Origin: Pardosa pseudoannulata
Lineage: Eukaryota > Arthropoda > Arachnida > Araneae > Lycosidae
Assembly: GCA_032207245.1 (NCBI GenBank)
Contig: CM063509.1
Coordinates: forward strand, 106,090,521 to 106,154,520
Direction of reading: 5' to 3'
DNA: 64,000 bases
Shown here: positions 24,005 through 34,421 of the stretch, piece after piece
Layout of the letters: each line of letters starts with the position of its first letter
Position numbering within the stretch: position 1 is the stretch's first letter
The notes under the pieces: generated by a model
Database searches by the model: none
What the model saw: the letters and a program-made list of their open reading frames with translations, nothing else
Told to the model about the DNA's origin: nothing
Translations under genes and position numbers: made by a program

Positions 24005-24933
24005 GGTGAACGATGGCCAATTGGTTAGGGTGCTGGCCTTCGGTACCGGAGTTCGTGAGTTTGAATCCCACAGTGGCATGGATGTTTGTAGCCGTTTGAA
24101 ACTGGCTTTGAGCTGCAAGTCCCGGTCTCATTAGCCCTCGCGTTGCAAAAAATAGACCGTAGCACTCCAAACTAAACCTGTTAGAAATTGCAGTTGAATC
24201 GGCACCTTCTCAACCTCCGGCGAATCCCGGCAATTTGTTTTTGTTTTGTTTAAAGTTAACCGCGGCTTCTTAATCGCAATTTGTAAAGCTGACTCTCGCT
24301 GTATATTTGATTGTGACTTCAACTCTCACTCGGCAGCTACGAACTGTGTAATTTTGTGATTGGCTGAGTGGGAGAGGAAGTTGCATGAATATGTTAAATT
24401 GTATGCGATGTCTGCTGCTGGATATATAAGAGGATTGTTGGATGTCTTTTTTTTTTACTTGTGCATTTTTGCCCGGCACATTGGCGGACATCGGAGAATA
24501 TGTTTTTATTTTAAGATTTAAAATAAATCTATTTTTTTCTGTTCTTTTAAATAGTTTGTCATCTTTTATAATCACTACCAGAACCTTGCTCTGCTCAAGT
24601 ACCGGTATTGAGTTGTTCGTATCAATACCGGTAACATGTTTAAAAAAAAAAAAAAAGACATCCAACAATCCTCTTATATATCCAGCAGCAGACATCGCAT
24701 ACAATTTAACATATTCATGCAACTTCCTCTCCCACTCAGCCAATCACAAAATTACACAGTTCGTAACTGCCGAGTGAGAGTTGAAGTCACAATCAAACAT
24801 ACAGCGAGAGTCAGCTTTACAAATTGCGATTAAGAAGCCGCGGTTAACTTTAAACAAAACAAAAACAAATTGCCGGGATTCACCGGAGGTTGAGAAGGTG
24901 CCGATTCGGTTGCAATTTCTAACAAAACCAAAC
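24005..24933 (+). repeat. tRNA-derived SINE, interrupted in its tail
   Basis: SINE body 24005-24178: A box TGGCCAATTGGTTAGGG, B box AGTTTGAATCCC, body 'tggcatggatgtttgtagcc', tail 'ctccaaactaaacc'. It belongs to the same family as the 58.7-kb copy. The tail resumes at 24925 ('aaaccaaac') and a 12-bp duplication CTAGGGGGTATT (23993-24004 and 24934-24945) encloses the whole. The 746-bp insert at 24179-24924 came later. Confidence 0.85.
24179..24924 (+). mobile_element. LTR with inverted duplicate of its own U3 (fold-back solo LTR)
   Basis: Both outer ends read TGTTAGAAATTGCA inwards and are flanked by AAACC (24174-24178 and 24925-24929), a 5-bp duplication. Positions 24179-24636 look like one complete LTR: TGTTA...TAACA ends, TATATAAG at 24423, AATAAA at 24522. 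After 'tgttt' and 15 A's, 24657-24924 is the reverse complement of 24179-24446, about 98% identical over 268 bp (about five mismatches). An inner perfect palindrome ACCGGTATTGA-n10-TCAATACCGGT lies at 24601-24632. Alternative: a fold-back DNA transposon. No coding capacity. Confidence 0.75.
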
Positions 24934-25099
24934 CTAGGGGGTATTAGTAAGATAGAGGGTGCTATAACGCCTTCAATGTTCTTGAGTGAAGAAGTAGCGT
25001 GAAGAAGGATCTCAGGCTTAACAGATTTGGAAATCATTTCTATTTTCTGGAGTAAATAATTGTTATTACAACAAAGGGATCCTAATATCCCAAAACAAT

Positions 25100-25960
25100 T
25101 CGAAATATAAAGGATTGTTGCTTGGGTAACATATCCACGATGATCACAGTCGTAAAAGAGAATTAACTATTTTCACACGATGGTGAGGCTTTTCCAGGGT
25201 GCAACGCGAACCCAATCTATCCCCCGTTCGGTGTCCGAGATCCTGCCGTTACTTCTTATATGGGCGGACTTTACGAGTCTCCTGAACGTAATTGCTAAAC
25301 AACTGGCTCCGGTCAAAAGTCGCGGAAGTCTCCACGAGGTCAATGCACCTACGTAAAAAAATATCGACTCGAAGTCGTATCCCCAGTAGTGAGTGCTGAA
25401 AGTATCTTAACTGATGTGCTTCTTAATAATTTATGAGAGTTTTAAGAAATTACACTAATATTAAAGGTGAAAGTCATGAATATATAAGAAAATTACAAAT
25501 AAGTCCCTGTCCTTAGTAAATAACAATAATAAAATAGATAAAGATAATAGAAAAGAGAAAAGATAATTTTTATTTATTTTAAAGCCCCGAGTCGCAAAAT
25601 TCTTGGCTTTTTATACCTGGGGGCCAGTTATGATTCCAGTTTCCTAAGAACTCCAGCTAAGGTTACAGCTAGTTAATTAGTCAAATTCTCATTCGCTAGC
25701 TGTCCTTTTCCGGAATTCTCAAGGCAAATCCGGAATCAGTACCGCGACCGATCAGGGCGTGACGCCTATTCAACCGAACTGTCAACATCCCAAACACTGC
25801 GTCGCCGCGCTATTGTAGTCCTGTCAAGCAGGTGGAAACCAGCTCAGCCGATTTCGCTCATCAGTGTTCTGAACAAGGAGGGGTCTTCACAGCGCAAGGA
25901 TGGGATCTTCATTATCGGTCTACGGGATTCTCTGGACTAAGTCCTGTAATCCTGAGACAC
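25100..25960. other. unclassified GC-richer block
   Basis: 25180-25390 and 25585-25960 are clearly richer in G+C than the surroundings and contain phrases such as 'tgtccgagatcctgccgtta' and 'accgcgaccgatcagggcgt', separated by 200 bp of AT-rich sequence. It looks like a decayed mobile element (perhaps LTR or leader sequence) but I find no terminal repeats, tRNA boxes or protein motif. Confidence 0.3.
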
Positions 25961-26456
25961 GCACAGTGCTGTAAATATTTAAACTATCTTAAAAATACTT
26001 TTATTTTTTGTGTCGGAAGCAATATATAATTATACATCAATATGTTAAAAAAAAAGTATAATAAAAGTATAAAAAATACTAGTATGAGTCTCCTGTTAGG
26101 TGATTTGTGATCGTGAATGCGTCGCAGCTATTTGCCGTATTTACTCATGCATAACCTGACATTTTGATATACAAGCGATTGTAAACCAATTGCTATGCAG
26201 ACCTAATGAATCAAGCTCCAGTGCTCTTAAAATACCGTTCTAAAGATAACTTCATTCTTAACAAAGTCCATCACACTTGTTATCGGCTGCCATTATGAAG
26301 GCAGAGGGATTGGCTACTATGGATGGCAGTAGAGACTGCAATTGAATAGCTCGTGCATCACCCCTTTTAAGAGGGTGTTATATATAATTTTCTTTACTTC
26401 TCTTCCTCCTATTATTTTTTTCTGAAAACGTGCGTGTAAGTTGGAGAAGAGATCTA

Positions 26457-27675
26457 CACTCAAGAGCCAAAACATTATGACCACCCCTACATTTTGCAAT
26501 GAACTCACCTGGATGACATGGAAGGCACGTGATCAGGTGGAAGTGGTATTTAACTGCTGCTGGAGAGTATGAAGAATCATTCTTTCACTTACTTCTGTGT
26601 ATGATGGGAAAGGCTGCGGATCTAAGCGAATTTGATAGAGGTCAGATTGTAATGGCTCGAAGGCTCGGAACAAGTATTTCCGACACTGCACGACTCGTGG
26701 GTTGTTCGCGATCTACAGTTGTTAGTACTTATGCAAAGTGGATGAATGACGGTGAAACCAGCAGTAGACGACATGGTGTTTGACGTTCACAGGCTATCAA
26801 AGAAAAAGGTCGTCGGTGACTGTGTCGCATGGTGAAGAAAAACAGGAGCCAGACAGTGGCTCAGCTGACAACCCAATGCAATGCAGGGCCAAGTAGAACA
26901 GTATCGGAGCACCTTGTTCAGCGGACACTGTTGGATATGGGGCTACGCAGCAAACGTCCCCCTCGTGTGCCTTTGCTGACCAAGCGTCACTACCAACTGC
27001 GCCTATATTGGGCCCGGGAACATCGCGACTGGTCCATGGATCAGTGGGATAGAGTTGCCTGGTCAGATAAATCAAGGTTTGTCATTCATCACGCCGATGG
27101 CCGTGTCAGGATACGCCGTCTTCCAGGCTAACAGTTGCTCCCTCAATGTACAGTAGGTCATATACAGGTCGGTGGTGGCGGTATTATGCTTTGGGGAACG
27201 TTCTCTTGGGCGTCTCTGGGACCCGTGGTTGCGGTAGAGCAGACCAAGAATGCTACAGGGTATCTGAACATCATTGCGGACTAGTTGAACCCTTTCATGG
27301 CCTCTGTTTTTCCAGCTGGAAATGGAATGTTCCAACAGGACAACGCCCCTTGTCAGGAGGATAAAATTGTGTTGGAGTGGTTCCAGGAATGGGATGCTAC
27401 ATTTCAGTTAATATCCTGACCTCCTAACTCACCGGATCTCAATCCGATAGAACACATTCAAGATGTCATGGGACGGCAGTTCAGAGTTCAAAGACCACCA
27501 ATTCGCAATATCTCGGATTTGCGTAACCGTTTCTTAAACATCTGGTACAATCTGTCTCCGGCCATCTACCAAGGACTTGTGGCATCCATGCCAAGGCGGG
27601 TTGAAGCTGTGTTGCGCCCCAAAGGTGGGCCAACTAGTTATTAACAGGTGGTCATAATGTTTTGGCTCTTGAGTG
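26457..27675 (+). mobile_element. Tc1-like transposon, family 1, copy 3 (full length)
   Basis: 1219 bp. TA on the left; on the right the flank is CA, a probable mutation of TA. Transposase from about 26602: [52 protein letters not shown] (first Asp, the usual Glu next to it is Lys), NGMFQQDNAPC (second Asp), NSPDLNPIEHIQDVMGRQFR (Glu), C-terminus ASMPRRVEAVLRPKGGPTSY. Interrupted by stops at 26781, 26818, 27129, 27282 and 27417. The only copy of the three that keeps the whole length. Confidence 0.93.
26602..27644 (+). pseudogene. Tc1 transposase, family 1, copy 3 (nonsense-mutated)
   Basis: All motifs are present in order (helix-turn-helix, linker QAIKEK, AWSD, FQQDN, PDLNPIEH) but at least five stop codons interrupt the frame; most lie at TGA/TAG/TAA sites one base from the family consensus. 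No large indel is needed to read through, so decay is by point mutation, in contrast to copies 1 and 2. Confidence 0.88.
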
Positions 27676-27679
27676 CATT

Positions 27680-28765
27680 TAAACTGTAGCGTTTAAGTTA
27701 CAAGTAGTTCAGCATGCAAAAGATAAGGAAGGAGATTAAGTAGAAAATTTGGTGTTCAAAATAAACAATTAGTGTTTCCAACTGTGTTGTCTATAAGTGC
27801 AATGGAGATGAAATATACAGGCAGCTACACTTCTAATGAGTAAGATTTTCGCTTTATTTTCTTCCTTGAATATTTCAATCTTCAAATGTTAGAATGCATA
27901 ATTTCAAATATGTAAAAAATAATTTGAAACATAAATGAAAATTTATTAGCAAAAAGGTTTTATTCTTGCAAGCAAACAAAAACAAAAACATACAAATATT
28001 GTAAAATATTTCAATTACATAATGAATTTAAAAACACCTTAATGAGGAATCTACAACTTGTCCTGTAATCTATTTTTTCCTTCATTTAATGAAGTCCAAT
28101 TTATTTCAAAAATAATCATGCTCATCTAATCAAGCAATAAACGACAATTGAGTTAATTACCGTGTTGCAGAATAGTAACAGTTAACAAACCATCCTTTAA
28201 AACTGTGTAAAGGATTAATTTTTCGGGATAAATTGTAGATCTGCAACACAGCAATATGAATAATTAAATCAAGTTACTAACGACTCCATACTAACAATGG
28301 GATTCAGCGCAACCAATATAGTTACCTAAAAAAGTAGAAGAGCTCTCTAAACCTCATGTAGCTCTGTTCATTTTGAAGAAAACACAAAAATGAATTAAAA
28401 CATGTAACTAGTTTGGAAATCTAGAAATTAGTGTTTCTATATTAGTTTTTGGTCTATTTAAACATATAAAATAATTTACCACTGAAAAATAAGCAACCTT
28501 TTGAAAACTTAATAACTTATTTCATGAAAATTAGGTAATATATACTTATTGTTGCTAACACTGTTAAGAGTCCAAATTAACATTAGTTACATAAATTTAC
28601 TGCTGACCTAGCAATTTTAATTAAGTTAAGCATGTGTGAACAATAATTCTTAAATTTAAAAATTGTGTCAAACCAAACTCATACTTACTGCAAAAGAAAG
28701 ATGATGTTGGGTCAGACTAAACACTGGGACACAATCTGTTAATGCAATACTAAGTTCTGTACATA
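27680..28765. other. no feature seen
   Basis: AT-rich background between two Tc1-type elements; no motif. Confidence 0.5.
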
Positions 28766-28767
28766 TA

Positions 28768-30273
28768 CACTCATGTCCATAAATTAAGGATTATGAAGTT
28801 CAGGCAATGAAAGAGACAAAAGCAAAACAAATTTGACTTATTTGTATAGTCTATTTATTAAACAAAAGGTAAAGAGCAAAAAAAAAAAATGCTATATGTT
28901 TGACATAATTAATAAAAATTGCGATTTTTACTCCCTGGAGCAAATTTCAAAAAAGAACCTACTTACAGAAAACAGTATAACATGGTTAGTATGATGGTTA
29001 ATACGGAGTATGTCTCCCGGACGATGCAATACAAGCGTTACAACGCCTACGTATGCTGAGTATCAGATTATCAATCTGATCTTGGGGAAAATTACACCAC
29101 TCATCAAGCAATGCCCTCCGAAGTTCCGATAGACAGTTGGGAGGGGGTTAACGGGCTGCAATTCGTCGGCCAAGCATGTCCCACACATGCTCTATTGGAT
29201 TCAAGTCCGGTGAGTATGCTGGCCAATCCATACGGGTGATATCCTCCGATTGAAGGCATTCGTCTACAATGTTTGCACGGTGGAATGGACGTTGTCATCC
29301 ATATACAGAAATTCAGGACCCATGGCGCCGCGAAACAAACGTACATGTTGTTCCAGAATGACATCCCGATAGATGTGGCCTGTCATCGTTACACTCTGAA
29401 CATGCAGGTCAGTTCTGGAACCAAGAATAATTCCTCCCCAAACGAGCCATCCTGCACCACCGTAACGGTGTCGTTCAATGGTGTTCTCTTGGTGGTAACG
29501 GGTACCTGGCGCTCTCCATATGAAAGTCCGGCGAGAATCAGAATGTAAACAGAACTGGACTCGTCGGAAAACATCACACAAGACCACTGTTGCGGTGTCC
29601 ACAATGCATGCTCTCTAGCCCAACATAATCGCAGGCGACAGTGAGTTGCGATAAGGGGAACACATCTGACAAGCCTACGAGCATATACACCAATGTTCCC
29701 TAAGCGTCTGTACACGGTCTGCCTTGAAACTGTCGTACCGGTAGCTGAAGAGAGCTGACGAGACAGATCTGATGCTGTGCTCCGTCTGTTTCTTTTGGCA
29801 GTAACTGCCAAATACCGGTCATTAATCAGCGTAGTAACTCGGGGGCGACCTGTGCTGTAACATCTACTCACATTACCATCATGTTTGAATCGTTGCCAAA
29901 GCCTGGAGATGACACTCTGGGCGATTCGAAGATCCTCGGATACTTCCAGCTGGGTACGTCCACATACCAGTCATCCGATAATTCTACCACGTAAAAAATC
30001 ATCCAAATGCTTCCTTTGTGCCATAACTATGCGGTTATTGCACTGAAAGGCTTTTAAAGCGCTTGTGAACAATTTTACTTCTTTGCAACCATTCCTTATA
30101 TACCCCTTTCATACACTCTCGTCATTGTGACGTACTATCCGCGCTATCTGGTGGTTTTCTGCAATTTGCATATTCTTCTTCAAGATGTGTGTGATAATTC
30201 TATAGGTGAAATTTTATTTTAGAGTTCAATTTCTGTGTGATTCTGAATTATCCTTAATTTATGGACATGAGTG
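28768..30273 (-). mobile_element. Tc1-like transposon, family 2
   Basis: A 1506-bp element flanked by TA with inverted ends CACTCATGTCCATAAATTAA (about 24 bp matching). The minus-strand transposase starts at 30024, MAQRKHLDDFLRGRIIG, stop, then LEVSEDLRIAQSVISRLWQR, SRCYSTGRPRVTTLINDRYL, MFSDESSSVY (first Asp), EFLYMDDNVHS (second Asp) and YSPDLNPIEHVWDMLGRRIA (Glu). Frameshifts at about 29550 and 29265 and an early stop inactivate it. Different family from the CACTCAAGAG elements. Confidence 0.92.
29000..30024 (-). pseudogene. Tc1 transposase, family 2 (frameshifted)
   Basis: Three frames have to be used in turn. The longest uninterrupted piece (29389-29871) covers the second helix-turn-helix (SRQLSSATGTTVSRQTVYRR) and the first Asp; the next covers VWGGIILGSRTDLHVQ and YMDDN; the last covers WPAYSPDLNPIEH to the end. 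Confidence 0.85.
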
Positions 30274-30582
30274 TATATATACCTTGGACACTATAGGAAG
30301 TAATGATGAATTAAGTCCAAGATATACATTAAAATCTTTTTAAGATATTCATAATTAAAAACACATTTTTTTTTTTTTACCTTATAATTTTTCAAAAAAT
30401 CCTTTTACATTACATCTTTAATTTTATCACATTCTTAATGCTATGCTAATTATGTGAAATAAAATTCAATTTGTTAAAATTAAGTCTGTTAGACCTCCCA
30501 CAATTTCATTATCTCTTCCTTCTCGGAGTCCTTAATGTTTTTCTGACCACATTTATACTTGCAATTCTCAATTCTCCAAGTA

Positions 30583-31421
30583 CACTCAAACCTGTTTTTG
30601 TGCGGTGGATAGGGACCGCATTAAAAAAAAAAAAAAAAAAAAAAAAAAATTGCACAAAACTTTACGAATAGCTATAAAATATAGTTTTCGGAACACAATT
30701 AAAAAATTTTTTTTATGCTTTGAATAAAGACCGCATAAAGTCTCACGTTTAAAATAACTCAAAACCTTACGAAATAACTAGTAAATACTTGAAATTTCGC
30801 CAAATGTTTTGGAATCTGATTTAAAAAATACACTTGCGAATATTTTTAAATATTTTACTTACATATGTGATTATTTTACACATACAAAACTTTTCAAAAC
30901 GTATAAACATTATCCTTCGTAGTCTGACAATATGCGAACTTTCCTGTGATAAACTGGTTCGAAATCGCTTTCGTCACTTGAAGATACAATCTCGCACTCG
31001 TTTAGAGTTGACTTTTTTTCAGGTACCATATAGTCAGTGATTAGTTTTTGCGACGACTGTTTCACTAGACGCTTGTATATGTCCCGGTAACCAGATAAGC
31101 ACGACTGAAGCTACTTTTGGAATTTTGAAGTTCTTTCAGAATTGGCATCGATTGCAAGAAAATGACATTCTAATTTATGACAAAGTTGGAGTCCTACATA
31201 GATTTTATCTGCTGTCGTATGATAGGGTTCTTGCCTATCAGTAATATCTGTTACGTAATTTATAATTTCATCTTCACTTACGGTGTCATCCTGAATCATT
31301 TCGACAAGATCATTTTCATTAAAACTATTAAACCCATCTCCGCCGATGTCATTGATAACTTCGACAATTATGTTCAATTTGATTGAAATTTTTATTTACC
31401 GCACAAAAACAGGTTTGAGTG
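30583..31421 (-). mobile_element. pogo-like MITE with perfect 24-bp TIRs
   Basis: TA-flanked, 839 bp; both ends begin CACTCAAACCTGTTTTTGTG and agree over 24 of 24 bases (30583-30606, 31398-31421). Minus-strand 31111-31377 encodes an acidic segment, DGFNSFNENDLVEMIQDDTV, SEDEIINYVTD, resembling the C-terminal tail of pogo/Tigger transposases. The catalytic part is missing. It includes a long poly(A) at 30624-30649. Confidence 0.85.
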
Positions 31422-31486
31422 TACTGCAAATTTTTAATACTTTTGTTTCCGTAGAATACAAAACTCAGAAAACATGGCAGTTATTA

Positions 31487-32296
31487 CAGGGTTCCCTCTC
31501 TTTTTCAAGAACAAAAATTAAGGACGTTTAAGAACCAAAATAACATTTTATAAGGACCTACTTGAAATGCACAACATAAACCCTATTTCCCGAGTAACAT
31601 ATTTTAATGATTATGAACCAGACAAGGCATGTTCAATATTTAAAAAAAAATAATATTCAATAAATTTCGGAATTAAATTTTTAAACTGCCTAAAAATTAA
31701 TATAAGATAAATCTATTTGACAAAAACTAATTTTGAAAAATGCACAACTTAAGTTTTTTGAGTGATCAAACTAAAAATAAATTGTAAATAAAATTATAAA
31801 CGGTAATTTCTGAGGGTTTAAAAAATGACTGCTATACACAAGTCATTTATATATATATACATATATATATATGTACATATACTAGCTGATTATAACCGAC
31901 ATTGCCTGGGAAAGAAGAAAGTCTGACTGAATGAAAGGAAAATTAAACTTCCATAACTGAAATATCTACTAACCTCCATCCTCATGCTTCGTTTAATTAA
32001 AATCTACATGATTGTTAGCTATTAGAAAAGAGCAGCTGACTTTATACTTTAAACCTTTTAAGTATACGAAAGATTATATGTCAAATAAGTAACTAAGAAA
32101 AACTGTCATAAGAAAACTGATAAGAAATCACATGACAACAGCAGATCTTGTTGATGGAGAAACTGATCGCATTCCAATTTAAAAATTATGCAGTTTTTAA
32201 GGCCCTTTGACGAAAATTAAGTTGTTTAAGGGCCCTTAAAAATGGAAACTAAAATTAAGGAGTTCTTAAGGACTTTTAAGGACCGTGGGAACCCTG
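31487..32296. mobile_element. TIR element, probably hAT-like, non-autonomous
   Basis: Ends CAGGGTTCCCTC and, inverted, CAGGGTTCCCAC, both followed by subterminal AAATTAAGGA / TTAAGGACTTTTAAGGACC phrases. The flanks share only short TTAT matches, so the target duplication is unclear. It contains a (TA) run at 31848-31872 followed by 'tactagctgattataaccg', a start motif similar to repeat R2. Confidence 0.55.
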
Positions 32297-32309
32297 TATT
32301 ATATATAAC

Positions 32310-33315
32310 ACTAAAATATAATACTTGCAACTAATTCAATTTTAAATCAGAAATTTAGTTACTAAGGCTTCAAAGACATTACCATTCATATAATCAACTA
32401 ACCATTTCTATAAAAAATTAAACACTGAGAGTACCAGTTATAATTATTTAATAGAAAAGCTAGGGAAGGGGGGAGGAGTATACATGCAAGTTTACTTTTA
32501 TAAATACTTTAAGATGCTTTCCAGTATTTATCACAAAAAATGAACAGAACCAAAAATGCTCACCACTATTTCCTCATTATGTTATCACCTGCTAATGTGA
32601 CACTTTCAAAAATTTTACGATTTTGCTGACTGAAAACCCCAAATACATAATGAGGCAAATTGTTACAAACATAATAAATCCAAGATGAAACATTTGGAAC
32701 TTAAGTATTCTTCTGCTTTAAAGTTTTCATTATATATTTATACCTCTCATGCCTACATAATTACACACAACAGTACAGTATTACATTTTTGCACATTCAT
32801 GTTCCTTCTTATGTGTTAAATTTATTCTTAGTCATATTTTATCAAACTACTTCATCTCTTTCCATTTCCATGCTCTTGATAACAATAGACTGAGGTTCTA
32901 CTGTAAACTAAAAAGTGACTTTTAAGATCCAGCAAATCAATTTTAATCAACTAAACCAGAGCATGCCTTGTTACGTAATGCATTAAAACCTACAAATATA
33001 ATTTTTAAAAATCCTAAAATTGCAAACAAATGGATTTACAGGTTTGAAGATGAATACATAATTATGGAACATGAAATTTAATTTATTAAAACACTGCATA
33101 GGATGCCAAAAATTCTCTTTTCCTCCAAAATTTATTTCTATCAAATAGAAGTTTTGTACCAGCCTATTTTACATTACATCCTTATAACAGAAATCCTAGT
33201 TGACAACATATTGTAGCAGGGTGGTAGGAAATTCACAAACATTTAGATTGACAGAGGATTCAAACCATTATGCCTTAATCAATATAGAAATACTAAAAAT
33301 ATGTATATTTGCATA
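32310..33315. other. no feature seen; probable CNOT1 downstream flank
   Basis: AT-rich sequence with several TTTATT (minus AATAAA) hexamers; whether any part is transcribed 3' UTR cannot be told. Confidence 0.4.
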
Positions 33316-33317
33316 TG

Positions 33318-33435
33318 TTTGGTTAGATTTGGAGTGCTACGGTCTACTGTTTTGCAACATGAGGGCTAAATTTGTATATGTATACAGATCCACAGCTTGC
33401 TACAGACTAAAAATTGAAACAATTTTAGACTTATA
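33318..33435 (-). repeat. tRNA-derived SINE, tail fragment
   Basis: The plus strand reads tttggttagatttggagtgc tacggtctac, then ttttgcaacatgagggct, the 3' tail of the family. The tRNA head is not visible. It lies beyond the CNOT1 stop, in the gene's sense orientation. Confidence 0.65.
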
Positions 33436-34049
33436 AGTCAAGAGGGATGCAAAAATAAGTATTAGTGAACAATATGTTGAATGAGAGGAGATAACGGATT
33501 ATAATAATAGAAGTACCGCTACCTATAGAAAAAAGTTTTAAAAATATGAAAAGGATTAAATTTTACTGAAAAAAATTAAAAGCAGATATTAAACTATTAG
33601 AATTACTTCTTTAAATGCTTTTATGAGCACTGCATGAACTTTTTGTTGAATGACTGACTTAACCATTTACTGCTATTACATGATCCACCTCCATGACTTT
33701 CATACCAAAGTATTTCTACTTCTCAACTCATAAATGACACTTACCTATTCAATACCTTTTTAAAGTACATTGTCAAAAGTTTAAGTTACTCAGGCAGACT
33801 GCTTTAGAGTAGTTAGAGAATATTTTTAGTATCATAAAGAACATGTATTTTTAAATTAACTTTCAATGTAAGGAAATATTTATTGCTTTAGTCTGTATGA
33901 CCAAAAATGGTTTGTGTGTAAAATCAACTACAATTCTCGAGTTTTCCCCTGGAGTAAAAATACTTCTGTAAAACCAGTAAGTACAATATATGGCCTAAAC
34001 ATACAAGTTTTTACAATCTCTCAACTGTATGAATGTAGTTTTAAAACAG

Positions 34050-34357
34050 ACACTACACAAAAATTAAAATTTATTTATTGCAAAAATCATCTTCCAAAAA
34101 ATCATACATCAACTACAAAAAACACTGATAAAACAAAATCTATATGATTAATATACACTGTGCCCAGCTGCCATGATTTTTTTTAAAATAATGTAATGCA
34201 TTGCATCACAATAGTTTGTCGAGGCAGATCAAGGGAACATGGAACCAGGTAATGAATATGAAAGAACTGTGGCGAAGAACAGCTGTTTGCAGTCCATGAT
34301 AGGTAGTAATCACAGTTGCTTTTCATAAGTTTAATATGTACAAACAAAAAATTGTTC
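34050..34357 (-). terminator. CNOT1: CNOT1 3' UTR and candidate poly(A) signal
   Basis: Downstream of the stop codon the minus strand carries AATAAATAAA at 34070-34079, about 280 bases after the TGA, a reasonable polyadenylation signal. A second AATAAA lies near 33877. Which one is used cannot be told from sequence alone, and the 3' UTR may be longer. Confidence 0.4.
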
Positions 34358-34421
34358 TCATGAGCCTAACGGTTCCGATGATGGCTTGGGATGCATACAT
34401 CTGGCAACATTTTCAAAAAGC
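34358..34421 (-). CDS. CNOT1: CNOT1 terminal coding exon, residues 1442-1462 and stop
   Basis: Completes the split Lys codon, then reads [20 protein letters not shown] and TGA. The first residues follow the family pattern LFxxVAxxC; the last dozen are lineage-specific, as is usual in CNOT1 tails. Acceptor atatgttccag. It lies 4.26 kb downstream of the previous exon, so this is the longest intron seen here. Confidence 0.92.

Noticed and set aside
23895..24170. 91-codon minus-strand frame
   Set aside because: Antisense of the tRNA-derived SINE body.
24270..24833. Several 65-157-codon frames on both strands with matching peptides
   Set aside because: They mirror each other because they cross the two arms of the inverted LTR; no protein motif.
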